Positions 1-8,083 of a DNA stretch of 59,882 bases are shown here, one piece after another. Below the pieces are notes generated by a model. It saw only the letters and a list, made by a program, of their open reading frames with translations. It did not search any database and was not told the DNA's origin. The DNA is taken from NCBI GenBank assembly GCA_029259055.1, contig JAPDJP010000012.1, positions 1 to 59,882 on the forward strand, written 5' to 3'. Source of the stretch: Thermoplasmatota archaeon (lineage in GTDB: Archaea; Thermoplasmatota; E2; UBA202; JdFR-43). The translations under genes were made by a program, and so were the position numbers. Each line of letters opens with the position of its first letter. Position 1 is the stretch's first letter.

Positions 1-821
1 ACCTCAACCAAAGTGGGAGTGTAAGTAGGCACGCCTATCGCTCCTCCCAAAAATACTCCATGAACACCAGTAAGCCATTTTGCCACAATTTCTCTTGGCA
101 TGTATGCTTCAATGAATGAAACAAAAAACACTCCTAAAGCCAAATAAGGAACAACCCTTTTCGCTAAATCTCCAGCAACATGCATTGTTTCCCAGAATTT
201 ATCTTCTATTCTCATCTCCTGTATTTTTGCCTGTCTTTTCCCAGCCATCTCCATGTATTTTTCCTCTATCTTCTTACCCCATGGCGTCTTTGCCACAATC
301 ATTCCAATTATTATTGCCCCTATAAAGGAAAAAATTATTCTTGCCAGTGCCAGTTTCCACGAGATTATTTCAGAAGTAAATATGATCGCCATTATGTTAG
401 CGGCGGGAGCCATTAATAGGAATGTTATCGCCGGTCCTATCCCTGCGCCTGCCATCATTATGCCTGCAAAGATTGGAATCATTGCGCAAGAGCAAACTGT
501 AAAGACAGGAGCCAAACCAGCTGCAATAAAATAATTTCTTTTGCTCTTGCTGGAGAAATAAACCATCATTTTTTCTTTTGAGATGAAAGTTGAAAAGAAG
601 CCACCAAGCATGAAAGCAAAAAGCAGGGGACCCCATGCTCTGGTTGCATAGCTGAAGATATAAACTATTGGAATTTCCCATACAGGATATTCCTTCAACT
701 CGTGGTATTTATATACAGGCGTCAAAGGCTCTCCAGTAATTTTTGGATATACTATTGTAGCTAAGCCAAGGACAAGCAATGCAGTTGGCACAACAATTTT
801 AATCCATTTTTTTGCCATCAT
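1..821 (-). CDS. ArsP/DUF318-type permease, partial (3' end off window)
   Basis: Polytopic inner-membrane permease read from the ATG at 821 (a second ATG follows at 818) to the window edge, 273 codons without a stop. After a hydrophobic N-terminus there is a segment beginning CSCAMIPIFAGIMMAG, rich in Gly, Ala and Met. This Cys-x-Cys/Pro/Gly signature is typical of the ArsP_1 (DUF318) permease family, whose members are linked to export of organoarsenicals or metals, or are uncharacterised. A polar stretch near residues 195-215 probably separates two membrane bundles. The gene stands alone behind its own TATA box (875-882) with repeated TTTCAAA/TTTGAAA heptamers around it, so it looks tightly controlled. 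Substrate cannot be told from sequence. Confidence 0.8.
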   Translation of the reverse strand, partial: MMAKKWIKIVVPTALLVLGLATIVYPKITGEPLTPVYKYHELKEYPVWEIPIVYIFSYATRAWGPLLFAFMLGGFFSTFISKEKMMVYFSSKSKRNYFIAAGLAPVFTVCSCAMIPIFAGIMMAGAGIGPAITFLLMAPAANIMAIIFTSEIISWKLALARIIFSFIGAIIIGMIVAKTPWGKKIEEKYMEMAGKRQAKIQEMRIEDKFWETMHVAGDLAKRVVPYLALGVFFVSFIEAYMPREIVAKWLTGVHGVFLGGAIGVPTYTPTLVE

Positions 822-830
822 TTTAACCAC

Positions 831-909
831 TTTGAAAGTTTTTCAAATTTTTTTGAAATGTTATAGAAAAAAGCTATATAAATTTTGCTATTTCAAATTT
901 TTTTGAAAT
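831..909 (-). promoter_or_regulatory. Permease promoter with clustered palindromic operators
   Basis: The heptamer TTTCAAA or its complement TTTGAAA occurs five times, starting at 831, 841, 852, 891 and 902. Two identical 19-nt copies (841-859 and 891-909) each form a 7-4-7 dyad, exactly 50 bp apart. On the minus strand a TATA box TTTATATA (882-875) lies between them. A start site about 25 nt downstream would fall inside the 841-859 dyad. This is the expected layout for a repressor that blocks both TBP/TFB and polymerase; the regulator itself is not in the window. Confidence 0.7.
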
Positions 910-920
910 ATGAAAGCACA

Positions 921-961
921 GCAAAAAACAGCAAAAAATTTCGTTCTACTAATACAAAAAG
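921..961 (-). terminator. Oligo-T terminator after tRNA-Arg
   Basis: On the minus strand the tRNA 3' end is followed by three T-runs (960-956, 938-933, 928-923), the last two inside a direct repeat of CAGCAAAAAA on the plus strand. Oligo-T stretches of this kind act as archaeal terminators. Confidence 0.5.
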
Positions 962-962
962 T

Positions 963-1035
963 GCCCGGACCGGGATTCGAACCCGGGTTTGGGAGTCCGC
1001 AGCCCCCAAGGATATCCAAACTACCCCATCCGGGC
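963..1035 (-). tRNA. tRNA-Arg (anticodon GCG)
   Basis: A 73-nt cloverleaf on the minus strand. The acceptor stem GCCCGGA/TCCGGGC pairs fully and the discriminator is A, with no encoded CCA. A14, G18, G19 and A21 are present. The anticodon stem carries loop CTGCGGA, giving anticodon GCG for Arg codons CGC/CGU. The T arm is a perfect 5-bp stem with loop TTCGAAT. The D stem has one U-U mismatch (13-22) and no intron is seen. Its 5' G lies directly next to the TAA of cgi121, with no nucleotide between. Confidence 0.95.
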
Positions 1036-1512
1036 TTATTTTAATGTTTCCATCATAGCCATTTTCTCAAATATTAAATCAAAATAAAAAGATTTGTCTA
1101 TTGTTTTTAATTCTTTTTCGTTAACAAATTTCTTTATTTTTTCAATTGTTGGCTCTATAACTTTATCGTCTATTTTCAACCCCAAATCTTTAACAAATTT
1201 TAGGGCATCTTTTTTTCTCATACCATCAAAAACAAAAGCATAGTTACCCCTATCTTTAGCTCCCATTACAGCAAGTGCATCTTTTATTTGTTTTTTAGCT
1301 GAGGCATATACAAGAAATTCCATCTCTATATTCTTACAAATATTTCTCCTATTTTTGAAAGCTCTCTTTGCAAGCTCGTAGGCTACAATTAAATGTTCCT
1401 TTCCGCAAACATAATCAGCATTTACAATTTGGGCGAATTTGCAATTTAACTTTTTTAATCTTTTTAAGACGTCTTCTACATTTATTTTTCCCTTTGCTCC
1501 TATTATAATCAT
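1036..1512 (-). CDS. cgi121: KEOPS complex subunit Cgi121
   Basis: Small accessory subunit of the KEOPS complex, which makes N6-threonylcarbamoyladenosine on A37 of ANN-decoding tRNAs; Cgi121 binds the Bud32 kinase and helps recruit tRNA. The 158-residue product shows the family pattern: an N-terminal MIIIGAKGK strand, a central EFLVYASAKKQIKDAL segment, the GAKDRGNY turn and a C-terminal helix with FEKMAMME. I chose ATG 1512, which has AGGGT about 8 nt upstream. A TTG at 1518 would overlap the previous TGA and add two residues. It is downstream of hel308 with a small secreted-protein gene between, and the tRNA-Arg follows with no spacer. Confidence 0.88.
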   Translation of the reverse strand: MIIIGAKGKINVEDVLKRLKKLNCKFAQIVNADYVCGKEHLIVAYELAKRAFKNRRNICKNIEMEFLVYASAKKQIKDALAVMGAKDRGNYAFVFDGMRKKDALKFVKDLGLKIDDKVIEPTIEKIKKFVNEKELKTIDKSFYFDLIFEKMAMMETLK

Positions 1513-1514
1513 CT

Positions 1515-1901
1515 TCAATACCCTATCACAACTCTTTGAGCATGAGTTATTAGTATAGGCAAAAATAATGGCAAAATAAGCGGAAAAAGCATTCTAAAAA
1601 AACCGAAACTTACATTTTCCATTGTTATAACATGCTTTCCAGATATATTAAAAATTTTTTCTCCTTCCATATTTCTTATTACAGTATTTCCAAATGAATA
1701 ATATTCAAATTTTAATTTTTTAATATATATCAACACCCCTATTATTGGAATCCATCTTATTGGTCCTTCTATTGTTATTCTTACACCTTCTAAGTTTGAA
1801 TAAGAAGTAACCCAAACATTTTCAAAAATTTTTTCTTCACTTGCCATCACAGGAATATTTAAAATCATGCTCATTATAACTATTGCAATGAATCTTTTCA
1901 T
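1515..1901 (-). CDS. Small secreted or membrane-anchored protein, unknown function
   Basis: 128 residues. An N-terminal hydrophobic segment ending VMASEE looks like a signal peptide (residues 1-20), and a second hydrophobic stretch (about 100-120, rich in Leu/Pro/Ile) near the C-terminus could anchor the protein. The middle is mostly beta-type sequence with a FNISG sequon. I recognise no family. It lies between hel308 (gap 33 nt) and cgi121, so the three are probably one transcript, although nothing suggests a shared function. The order of short patches (VWVTSY, then IFNISG..VITMEN) resembles VWIFSY and LFNKFPG..SITIYN in the 130-residue protein at 29883-30275, so the two may be distant paralogues. 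Confidence 0.7.
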   Translation of the reverse strand: MKRFIAIVIMSMILNIPVMASEEKIFENVWVTSYSNLEGVRITIEGPIRWIPIIGVLIYIKKLKFEYYSFGNTVIRNMEGEKIFNISGKHVITMENVSFGFFRMLFPLILPLFLPILITHAQRVVIGY

Positions 1902-1934
1902 AATTTTTAAATTTATTCGATTTAAAAAATTTGT

Positions 1935-4022
1935 TTAATCTCCTACTTGTTCTTTTATCTGCTTAGCAATATTTATTCCTATTCCGGGCAATCTTGATAA
2001 GGTTTCAATGCTGGCTTTTCTTAACATGGATATGCTTTTGAAACCATGTTTATAAAGTGTTCTCGCCCTTACTCTTCCTATTCCTTTTAATTTTACTAAA
2101 GGAAGAAGTTCTTCCTTACACCCGTATTTAACTCTAAGCCTTAATTTTGCTAATAATGGCACAACATCAAAATTAAAGATTCTAGCAAGTTCTTGCATAG
2201 CATATAAAAGCCATTCAGCAGTTTCAACTTTATTATGTATATCTCCTGGCCCAACTTGATATTTTGCAATTATTTCGTCTTCCTTCTTTTCTTCTATCCA
2301 ATCTTCCAGAAGACAAGCAGTTTTAACTTCTGCTAAAAACCATTCATAATCAGCATCATAGGGTGTTGGAATGGGGAGTAAAAATTTTTCTTCTTTTAAT
2401 TTTTCTTCCACCCATTCATCTTTACTCCCTAAAAATAAACATTTCATATCTGGCGTTGAACAAATCGCATGTAAATATGAAAAATACGTCCCTATCTTTT
2501 TCTCTAAAGCCTGTTTCATTTTTAAAGCAGATAAAGGGTCCAAATATAATGATACTGTTTTGTATCCAAACAATGTTGCTTTCCATCTTTCACCAATACT
2601 TTCAATAAATTCATTTCTCTCTAGAAAATCGATTATTTCCCATATTCTTTCTTCTGGTAAAACACCCAGTTGATGAACATAGAATGTTTTCTTAAAAAAA
2701 TCAATAATTTCATCCCAATAAACTGCAAAATCGGTAGCAATTAAGGCAAGGATATGTATTCTCAAGGCAGGTTCTGAGGCTAATTTTGAATATATTGGTT
2801 CAACATCTGCTTCTAAATATTCTCTCCATATCCTTTCTTTTTCTATTTGGTTATTTGCTATTAAAATTGCTTCTCCTTCCTTATCATAACCAGGCCTGCC
2901 AGCCCTTCCCATCATTTGCTTTATTTCTAAAACTGGGATCGGTTGCATATATCCATCTATCTCTGAATACCTCCACAAGCTTTTAATAATAACGCGCCTC
3001 GCCGGTGTATTGACGCCAGCAGCAAGCGTGGGAGTAGCGACAATGCATTTTATTAATCCTTTTTTAAAATTGTCTTCCACCTCTTTTCTTTGCTTCCAAC
3101 TAAGCCCAGCATGATGAAAAGCTATTCCTTTTTCAATGCATCCAGCAAGCTTTTTTGAAATGATGTTTATTTCTTCTTCCTCTAGCAATTTTTTAGCAAT
3201 TTTTTGAAGTTCTTCTTTTTCAGCATATTTTTCTGTTATTTTTCCTAATCTTTCGGCAGTGGATTGGGCGGAGCGTCTTGTATTTACAAATATTAGTGCT
3301 TGTCCTCCATCAACTAAAACATCTTCGAGTAATCCCTCAAGTTTTCTATTTTTAATGACTTTCTCACTCCCATCCAAAAAATATATTTTTTTCCCAAATA
3401 AAATGCCTTCCTTTAATGGTACAGGTCTCCAATCAGATTCTATCAATTCCGCATTTAACCATTCTGCAATTTCATATGCATTTTTTATGGTTGCGGATAA
3501 AGCAATTATTTGAGGATTTTGCATTAGTATTAATCTTGCTAAAGTTACTTCTAATGTTGGGCCTCGAGAAGCATCATTTAATAAATGAATTTCATCTGCA
3601 ACAACTATCCTCACATCATTAAGCCATTCTGCTTTGTGACGGAGTAATGAATCAGCTTTTTCACTTGTGCACACAATAATATCATATTTCCCTAAATGGC
3701 TGCCTTTTTCCGTTAAATCGCCTGTTGAAATGCCTATCTTTATTCCAATTTCTTCAAATTTTTTTAAGTCTTCATACTTCTCTCTTGCTAAGGCTCTTAA
3801 TGGGACAATATAAATGCTTTTATGCCCATATAAGGCTGATTGTAAAATGGTAATATAAGCGACTAAACTTTTTCCAGCAGCAGTGGGAATAGCTAAAACT
3901 ATATTTTTTCCTTTTAAAGCTAAGGGTAGTGCTTCTGCCTGCGGAGGATACAATTCTTTTATTCCCTCTTTTTTTAATATTTCCTTTATTTTTTTATCAA
4001 TTGGTAGTTCATCAATTCTCAT
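1935..4022 (-). CDS. hel308: ATP-dependent DNA helicase Hel308
   Basis: Superfamily 2 3'-5' DNA helicase that unwinds lagging strands at stalled forks. The 695 residues match the usual length (about 700). Visible in order: Q-type motif LYPPQAEAL, Walker A AIPTAAGKS (about 44-52), DEIH box (143-146), SAT motif ALSATIKN, motif VI QMMGRAGRPGYD, a winged-helix and ratchet region, and a C-terminal helix-hairpin-helix part with GIGRVRARTLYKHG and LPGIGINIAKQI. The start ATG follows a TATA-like AT-rich stretch and is the only sensible one. Downstream lie the small secreted gene and cgi121, all on the same strand; hel308 next to cgi121 is a familiar archaeal pairing. Confidence 0.96.
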   Translation of the reverse strand: MRIDELPIDKKIKEILKKEGIKELYPPQAEALPLALKGKNIVLAIPTAAGKSLVAYITILQSALYGHKSIYIVPLRALAREKYEDLKKFEEIGIKIGISTGDLTEKGSHLGKYDIIVCTSEKADSLLRHKAEWLNDVRIVVADEIHLLNDASRGPTLEVTLARLILMQNPQIIALSATIKNAYEIAEWLNAELIESDWRPVPLKEGILFGKKIYFLDGSEKVIKNRKLEGLLEDVLVDGGQALIFVNTRRSAQSTAERLGKITEKYAEKEELQKIAKKLLEEEEINIISKKLAGCIEKGIAFHHAGLSWKQRKEVEDNFKKGLIKCIVATPTLAAGVNTPARRVIIKSLWRYSEIDGYMQPIPVLEIKQMMGRAGRPGYDKEGEAILIANNQIEKERIWREYLEADVEPIYSKLASEPALRIHILALIATDFAVYWDEIIDFFKKTFYVHQLGVLPEERIWEIIDFLERNEFIESIGERWKATLFGYKTVSLYLDPLSALKMKQALEKKIGTYFSYLHAICSTPDMKCLFLGSKDEWVEEKLKEEKFLLPIPTPYDADYEWFLAEVKTACLLEDWIEEKKEDEIIAKYQVGPGDIHNKVETAEWLLYAMQELARIFNFDVVPLLAKLRLRVKYGCKEELLPLVKLKGIGRVRARTLYKHGFKSISMLRKASIETLSRLPGIGINIAKQIKEQVGD

Positions 4023-4108
4023 TCATTTAAGATTTAAGATATAAATAAAAATTTTTGGAATAACTCGTAACCTTAAAAATTTATAAAAAAATTCGTTTTT
4101 TGATTAAA

Positions 4109-4783
4109 ATGGGATGGGATGAAATAGAAAAGACAATAAAAAGTAATCGGAATTTTTTGGACAAAAGAAATAGGAAGAAAATATGAATCATCATCATTGT
4201 TCATAAATCCTGCAAAAGAAAATCTTAGAAAGGATAAAGGAAGAAGTGTATGCAAAAGTAAAATTTGTTGTTTTTATGAAAATAAGCAACATAAAATATA
4301 TCGCCGATGCTTATAGAAAATTGATTACAAATAAAGAGATTGCACAAAATCTTTGATACATCAAAACTTCCATCATATGAAACAATTAGACATTTTATAA
4401 ACGACCTGCTTTCTCATAGAATTGAAGAGATTTTTAATGATGTGGTTAAAGAATTGGAAAAGCAATTGAAAAGAAAAGGAAAATGGTATGGAAATGTTGT
4501 TGAGGATGCAACAGTTATTACTGCAAAAAGAATGGATAAAGAAGCAAAATATAGCGGATATTATAAAACATATGGATGGAAAAAAGATCTGCTTATAGAA
4601 TCAAATGGGATTTTTCTCTCTTACAAAGATCTGGAAATAAATGATGATGAAGGATGTTGTATGGAATACCATCTGAAAAAGCTGAATCGACTATCCATTT
4701 TTATAAATCATGTAGCTGCTGATGGAAAATATGCTACTTATTACAACATTGCCACGGCAAAATGTCGCTGTAATTTTTATTGA
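4109..4783 (+). pseudogene. DDE transposase fragment (frameshifted, truncated)
   Basis: Reading starts at ATG 4109 (MGWDEIEKTIKS) but breaks repeatedly. One frame gives YIADAYRKLITNKEIAQNL and runs straight into another, starting at 4340, with FDTSKLPSYETIRHFIND. The longest intact piece is 147 residues with VVEDATVITAKR (first Asp), GYYKTYGWKKDLLI and HVAADGKYATYYN (second Asp), in the style of IS4/IS5-superfamily DDE transposases. The part with the catalytic Glu is gone. A 75-residue stretch of nearly the same sequence occurs in copy 2. Not expected to be active. Confidence 0.72.
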
Positions 4784-4788
4784 AAAAT

Positions 4789-4816
4789 TTGTTATTGCTG
4801 GCTCCCACAATAACAA
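4789..4816 (+). repeat. Right-end hairpin of the IS remnant
   Basis: TTGTTATTG (4789-4797) and CAATAACAA (4808-4816) form a perfect 9-bp stem with a 10-nt loop. The same stem with a different loop is kept in copy 2 (29127-29155), so the stem appears to be a conserved part of the element. Confidence 0.6.
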
Positions 4817-4870
4817 AACACAGATTTAAAAACGGTATCTGCCCTAATTAAATCAGTTATAAAACAAAAT

Positions 4871-4879
4871 CTATATAAG
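4871..4879 (+). promoter_or_regulatory. TATA box of the NEW3/CARDB membrane-protein gene
   Basis: CTATATAAG, centred about 25 nt before the ATG at 4900, so the transcript should begin at or very near the start codon. Confidence 0.6.
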
Positions 4880-4899
4880 CATTCATTATTTCATCTTGT

Positions 4900-6816
4900 A
4901 TGAAAAGGTTATTTATTATTTTGCTCTTCCTTTCATTCTTTGCTATTGCAAATGCCCAAGAAACAACATATTTTTTAAAAGATACTGCTAACCCTATTCA
5001 TTCACAATACAAATTGTTAGATGTTGTTTCCCCAACTTCTTCATATTCTTCTTTCGTTAATTTAGATGAGGGCGCCGCTATATGGGCGACCACTCCCTTT
5101 GATAACGAAATGAAAATAAATGGGGATGTAAGTATCACAATTTTCATAGAAGCTTTTTTTATAAAGCCAGATATATTGCCAGTCCAAGTTAGGGTTATAA
5201 AAGTTTCCCTATTGGATATAGCTCCTTCTGGAAATATTGATGTAATTGATTCATCCCGCCCCGCTACCATAATGTTTTTTGGAAATGAAACAATGAAACC
5301 ATATACATTTAAGTTAGACAATATAGAATATGTTATTCCAGCTGGTCATTCATTAGGCGTAAAAATTGAAAAGGCGGTAGATTTGTTAAAATATTTTCCT
5401 TTTAGCGTGCTATCACCTTTTACAGCCACAAATATATATTATGACTCCATTTACACAAAATCTTTTGTTTCTGTACCTTTTAACATATCTAAAGGAATAA
5501 ATTTAGAATGCTTTGATAACGAAAAAGAAATTAAACCAGGAGAATACGCGTTATACACTTTATTGATATATAACTATGGAGATAGAAACGATACAATAAA
5601 ACTTTCTTCAAGTTATGCTGGAGATAAGTGGAAGGTAAAAATATCTCCTTCAGAAGTTAAAGTTGAAGCAAATTCTTGGAACTTTTCTGAAGTAAATGTT
5701 TCCGCTCCTCAAGATGCAAAGCCTGGAGATTTTTTAAACATAACAATATATGCTGAAGGAAGACAAGGGAGTAGTTCAATATGGTTGAATACAAGCATAG
5801 CCCAGCCTCAATATGGAGTTAAAGTTACAGCAAAAACAGGAAGCCTGGAAGCGGAGCCAGGCGACAAAGTAACTTTTGTATTTAATGTTAAAAATACAGG
5901 AGACTTAGCAGATGTATATGAATTGGGGGTTACATCTACATGGGATTATGAACTTGAGAAGAATATGATATCGTTGGAACCTGGAGAAAATGAAACTGTT
6001 AAAGTGATTGTAACTGTACCCGATAATGCAACAAATGGAACAACAAATACAGTTATACTGACAGCAAAATCTACAAATTCGGATGAAGAAAGTTCTGCAT
6101 CCTCAACAATAAAAGTTATCTATACTGTGCCACCAGAGGAAGAAGAAAAGATAGGAAAAATAATAGGATATATTTTGTTTGTATTTCTTGTAGCTGCCTT
6201 ACTTGTTATCGCAATTTACTTAGGGAAAAGCGCCCAAAAATCTGTTGTTTTATCATGCGATGAGAAAATCGCAGAAATACCTCCAGGCAAAAAAGCTGAA
6301 TTTATTATTAAAGTTGCAAATCCTCTCGATAAAGGAAAGAAAATGAAATATAGGATGAGAGTTGAAGGGAAATTGCCGGAAAATTGGGAGGCAAAGATCG
6401 ATAGAGAAGAAATGGTTTTAGATGGTGGAGAAGAAGGGGAAGTTAAAATAAATGTAAAAGTTCCACCTGATGCATCAATAGAAGATTGGGCATCCTTGGA
6501 TGTTGTTGCATCTCCAGAAAAAGGAAAAAGCGAAAAAATGGATTTATTAGTTACTTTGAGAGAACCTAAGGAAATTTTAAAAACAGAAATAGAACATGAG
6601 CCAGAAGAATTCAAAGAAGGAGAAAAAATAATAACAAGAGTAAAGATAGAAAATGTTGGAGAGAAGGATGCCGAAAATAAAAAGGTTATTTTACTTGTTA
6701 ATGGAAAGGAAAAGAATAGAGTAGAAGGGGTAAATATTCCTGTAGATAAAATTGTTGAGATAGAAATTCCATGGGTTGCGGAAAAAGAAAATGAGGTGGA
6801 GGTGAAAATTGAATAA
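4900..6816 (+). CDS. Secreted/membrane protein with Ig-like NEW3 and CARDB-type domains
   Basis: 638 residues. A signal peptide (1-19, ending IANAQE) leads into a unique beta-rich domain (about 20-195), two Ig-like domains of NEW3/CARDB type (about 200-300 and 305-410), one transmembrane helix (about 420-441) and two more such domains (about 445-555 and 565-638). All of at least nine N-glycosylation sequons (for example NDT, NFS, NVS, NIT, NAT) lie before the helix and none after it. This fits an outside N-terminal half and a cytoplasmic C-terminal half, which is odd for such domains. The function is unknown; similar modules often serve as surface scaffolds. It is a single gene, with its own promoter and the IS remnant upstream. 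Confidence 0.8.
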   Translation: MKRLFIILLFLSFFAIANAQETTYFLKDTANPIHSQYKLLDVVSPTSSYSSFVNLDEGAAIWATTPFDNEMKINGDVSITIFIEAFFIKPDILPVQVRVIKVSLLDIAPSGNIDVIDSSRPATIMFFGNETMKPYTFKLDNIEYVIPAGHSLGVKIEKAVDLLKYFPFSVLSPFTATNIYYDSIYTKSFVSVPFNISKGINLECFDNEKEIKPGEYALYTLLIYNYGDRNDTIKLSSSYAGDKWKVKISPSEVKVEANSWNFSEVNVSAPQDAKPGDFLNITIYAEGRQGSSSIWLNTSIAQPQYGVKVTAKTGSLEAEPGDKVTFVFNVKNTGDLADVYELGVTSTWDYELEKNMISLEPGENETVKVIVTVPDNATNGTTNTVILTAKSTNSDEESSASSTIKVIYTVPPEEEEKIGKIIGYILFVFLVAALLVIAIYLGKSAQKSVVLSCDEKIAEIPPGKKAEFIIKVANPLDKGKKMKYRMRVEGKLPENWEAKIDREEMVLDGGEEGEVKINVKVPPDASIEDWASLDVVASPEKGKSEKMDLLVTLREPKEILKTEIEHEPEEFKEGEKIITRVKIENVGEKDAENKKVILLVNGKEKNRVEGVNIPVDKIVEIEIPWVAEKENEVEVKIE

Positions 6817-6820
6817 TTAG

Positions 6821-8083
6821 TTAAACAGTTGTAATAAAAACATCTTTTATTAATGCATATGTAGAGAAAACGGGATTTTCCATTTCCCACCAATAAATTT
6901 GCTTTTTATGTTTTGATAATGCATTTATATTTTTGAATAGCCTTTCTAAATTGTCGCTTATTCTAATGCCTTTAACTGCCGATTCTATTTCGCCATTCCT
7001 TATATAAAAAGCGCTATCTCTTGCTACAGTAGAGAAGTCTCCTTTTATGTAATTATGGAATCGAGTATACCACAAATTTGTTATCAACAAACCATTTTTT
7101 ACTTCTTCAATCATTTCCTCTACACTATATTCACCTTCCTTTAATACAACATTCCATGGAGAGGGTGATATTATGCCGGCATTTGCCGTCGTTTTTGTAT
7201 TATGTTTTTTAGCTGTTGTACTATTATGTAAATATGTCTTTAAAATGCCATCTTTTACAATACAAGTTTTCCTTGTTGCCACCCCTTCATCATCAAATTT
7301 TGTTGAGTAAATTCCATCTCTTTCTATTCCACTATCATATATTGTTATACATTCATTTGCAACCTTTTTCCCGATTTTATTTACTAAAAAGGAATATCCC
7401 GCATCCACCGCAAAAGCGGAGCAAAAATTCGAAAAATAAGATAGCAGGTTCGCAAAAGCCAATGGGGTAAATATCACATCATATTTTCCCTCCTTCACCA
7501 TTTTTGGTTTTTTCCCTTTCATAGCTATTTCTTCCGCATCCTTAGCTATTTTTTCATCTATATTCATTAATTTTCTTGAACAACTAACCGCATGTCCAGA
7601 TGAATCTTTATCAAACACTCTTATTGAAAAATATGCCATGCTATTTCTATCTTCTTGTGATGTATATGGTGTATGAATTTTTATTTTTTCGATTTGAGCA
7701 AAAAGTATGCCCGCACATTCTTTATTCAATAAATTTATTGCATTTTCGACTTTCTCTGCTATTTTGTCATCATTTATGACATTCTCATCAAAAAACTTTT
7801 CATAAACATAGTTTGTATCATAACCTATTTCAAAAGATGTTGGAGAAATATAATCCATTATTTTATTAGCTTTGTCTATACAGTTTTTTATTTTCTTCTT
7901 ATCCGGATTTTCAATGGATAAATTTAACATTTTTCCATTCTTATATAAATATAGTTCTAATTCCCTATCTCTCCATTCTTTCATTACTTCAAGCTTGCTA
8001 TTATAAAATTTTGCTTGCTTACTGATTGTATCTCTTTCTATTGCAATATATTTTTCAAATTTTTTTTCTATTAGCTCGATCAT
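6821..8083 (-). CDS. tldE: TldE/PmbA-like subunit of the TldD/TldE protease
   Basis: 420 residues of the PmbA/TldE type, the non-metal partner of TldD in a heterodimeric protease that degrades unfolded peptides and matures some modified peptides. Family-typical stretches are visible: a long N-terminal domain, GHAVSCSRKL, FDDEGVATRKTCIVKDGILKTYL (abbreviated here by its ends FDDEGVATR and KDGILKTYL), HNTKTTANAG and the C-terminal domain. The HExxxH motif of TldD is absent, as expected. Its ATG overlaps the TldD stop by 4 nt (ATGA), so the two are translationally coupled. The 3' end stops 4 nt short of the converging gene at 4900-6816. Confidence 0.85.
   Translation of the reverse strand: MIELIEKKFEKYIAIERDTISKQAKFYNSKLEVMKEWRDRELELYLYKNGKMLNLSIENPDKKKIKNCIDKANKIMDYISPTSFEIGYDTNYVYEKFFDENVINDDKIAEKVENAINLLNKECAGILFAQIEKIKIHTPYTSQEDRNSMAYFSIRVFDKDSSGHAVSCSRKLMNIDEKIAKDAEEIAMKGKKPKMVKEGKYDVIFTPLAFANLLSYFSNFCSAFAVDAGYSFLVNKIGKKVANECITIYDSGIERDGIYSTKFDDEGVATRKTCIVKDGILKTYLHNSTTAKKHNTKTTANAGIISPSPWNVVLKEGEYSVEEMIEEVKNGLLITNLWYTRFHNYIKGDFSTVARDSAFYIRNGEIESAVKGIRISDNLERLFKNINALSKHKKQIYWWEMENPVFSTYALIKDVFITTV

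Larger units (their letters stand above)
4051..4842 (+). mobile_element. Insertion sequence remnant, copy 1
   Basis: Decayed transposon. Its limits are inferred from identity with the inverted copy at 29098-29804: the shared left edge is ATTTTTGGAATAACTCG at 4051 and the shared right edge is the CAGATTTAAAAA block with a following ATCTG at 4821-4841. Compared with copy 2 it keeps the 5' and middle part of the transposase but lacks the segment between about 4780 and 4786, where copy 2 has about 400 nt. No clear terminal inverted repeats or target duplication were found. Confidence 0.7.

Noticed and set aside
963-1035. tRNA-Arg as a KEOPS substrate that would explain its place beside cgi121
   Set aside because: The anticodon GCG decodes CGN codons, while KEOPS modifies tRNAs for ANN codons.
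6216-6893. 225-codon minus-strand frame opposite the NEW3/CARDB gene
   Set aside because: Ser/Phe-rich shadow of the Glu/Lys-rich sense frame; the sense gene has domains, a signal peptide and a promoter.
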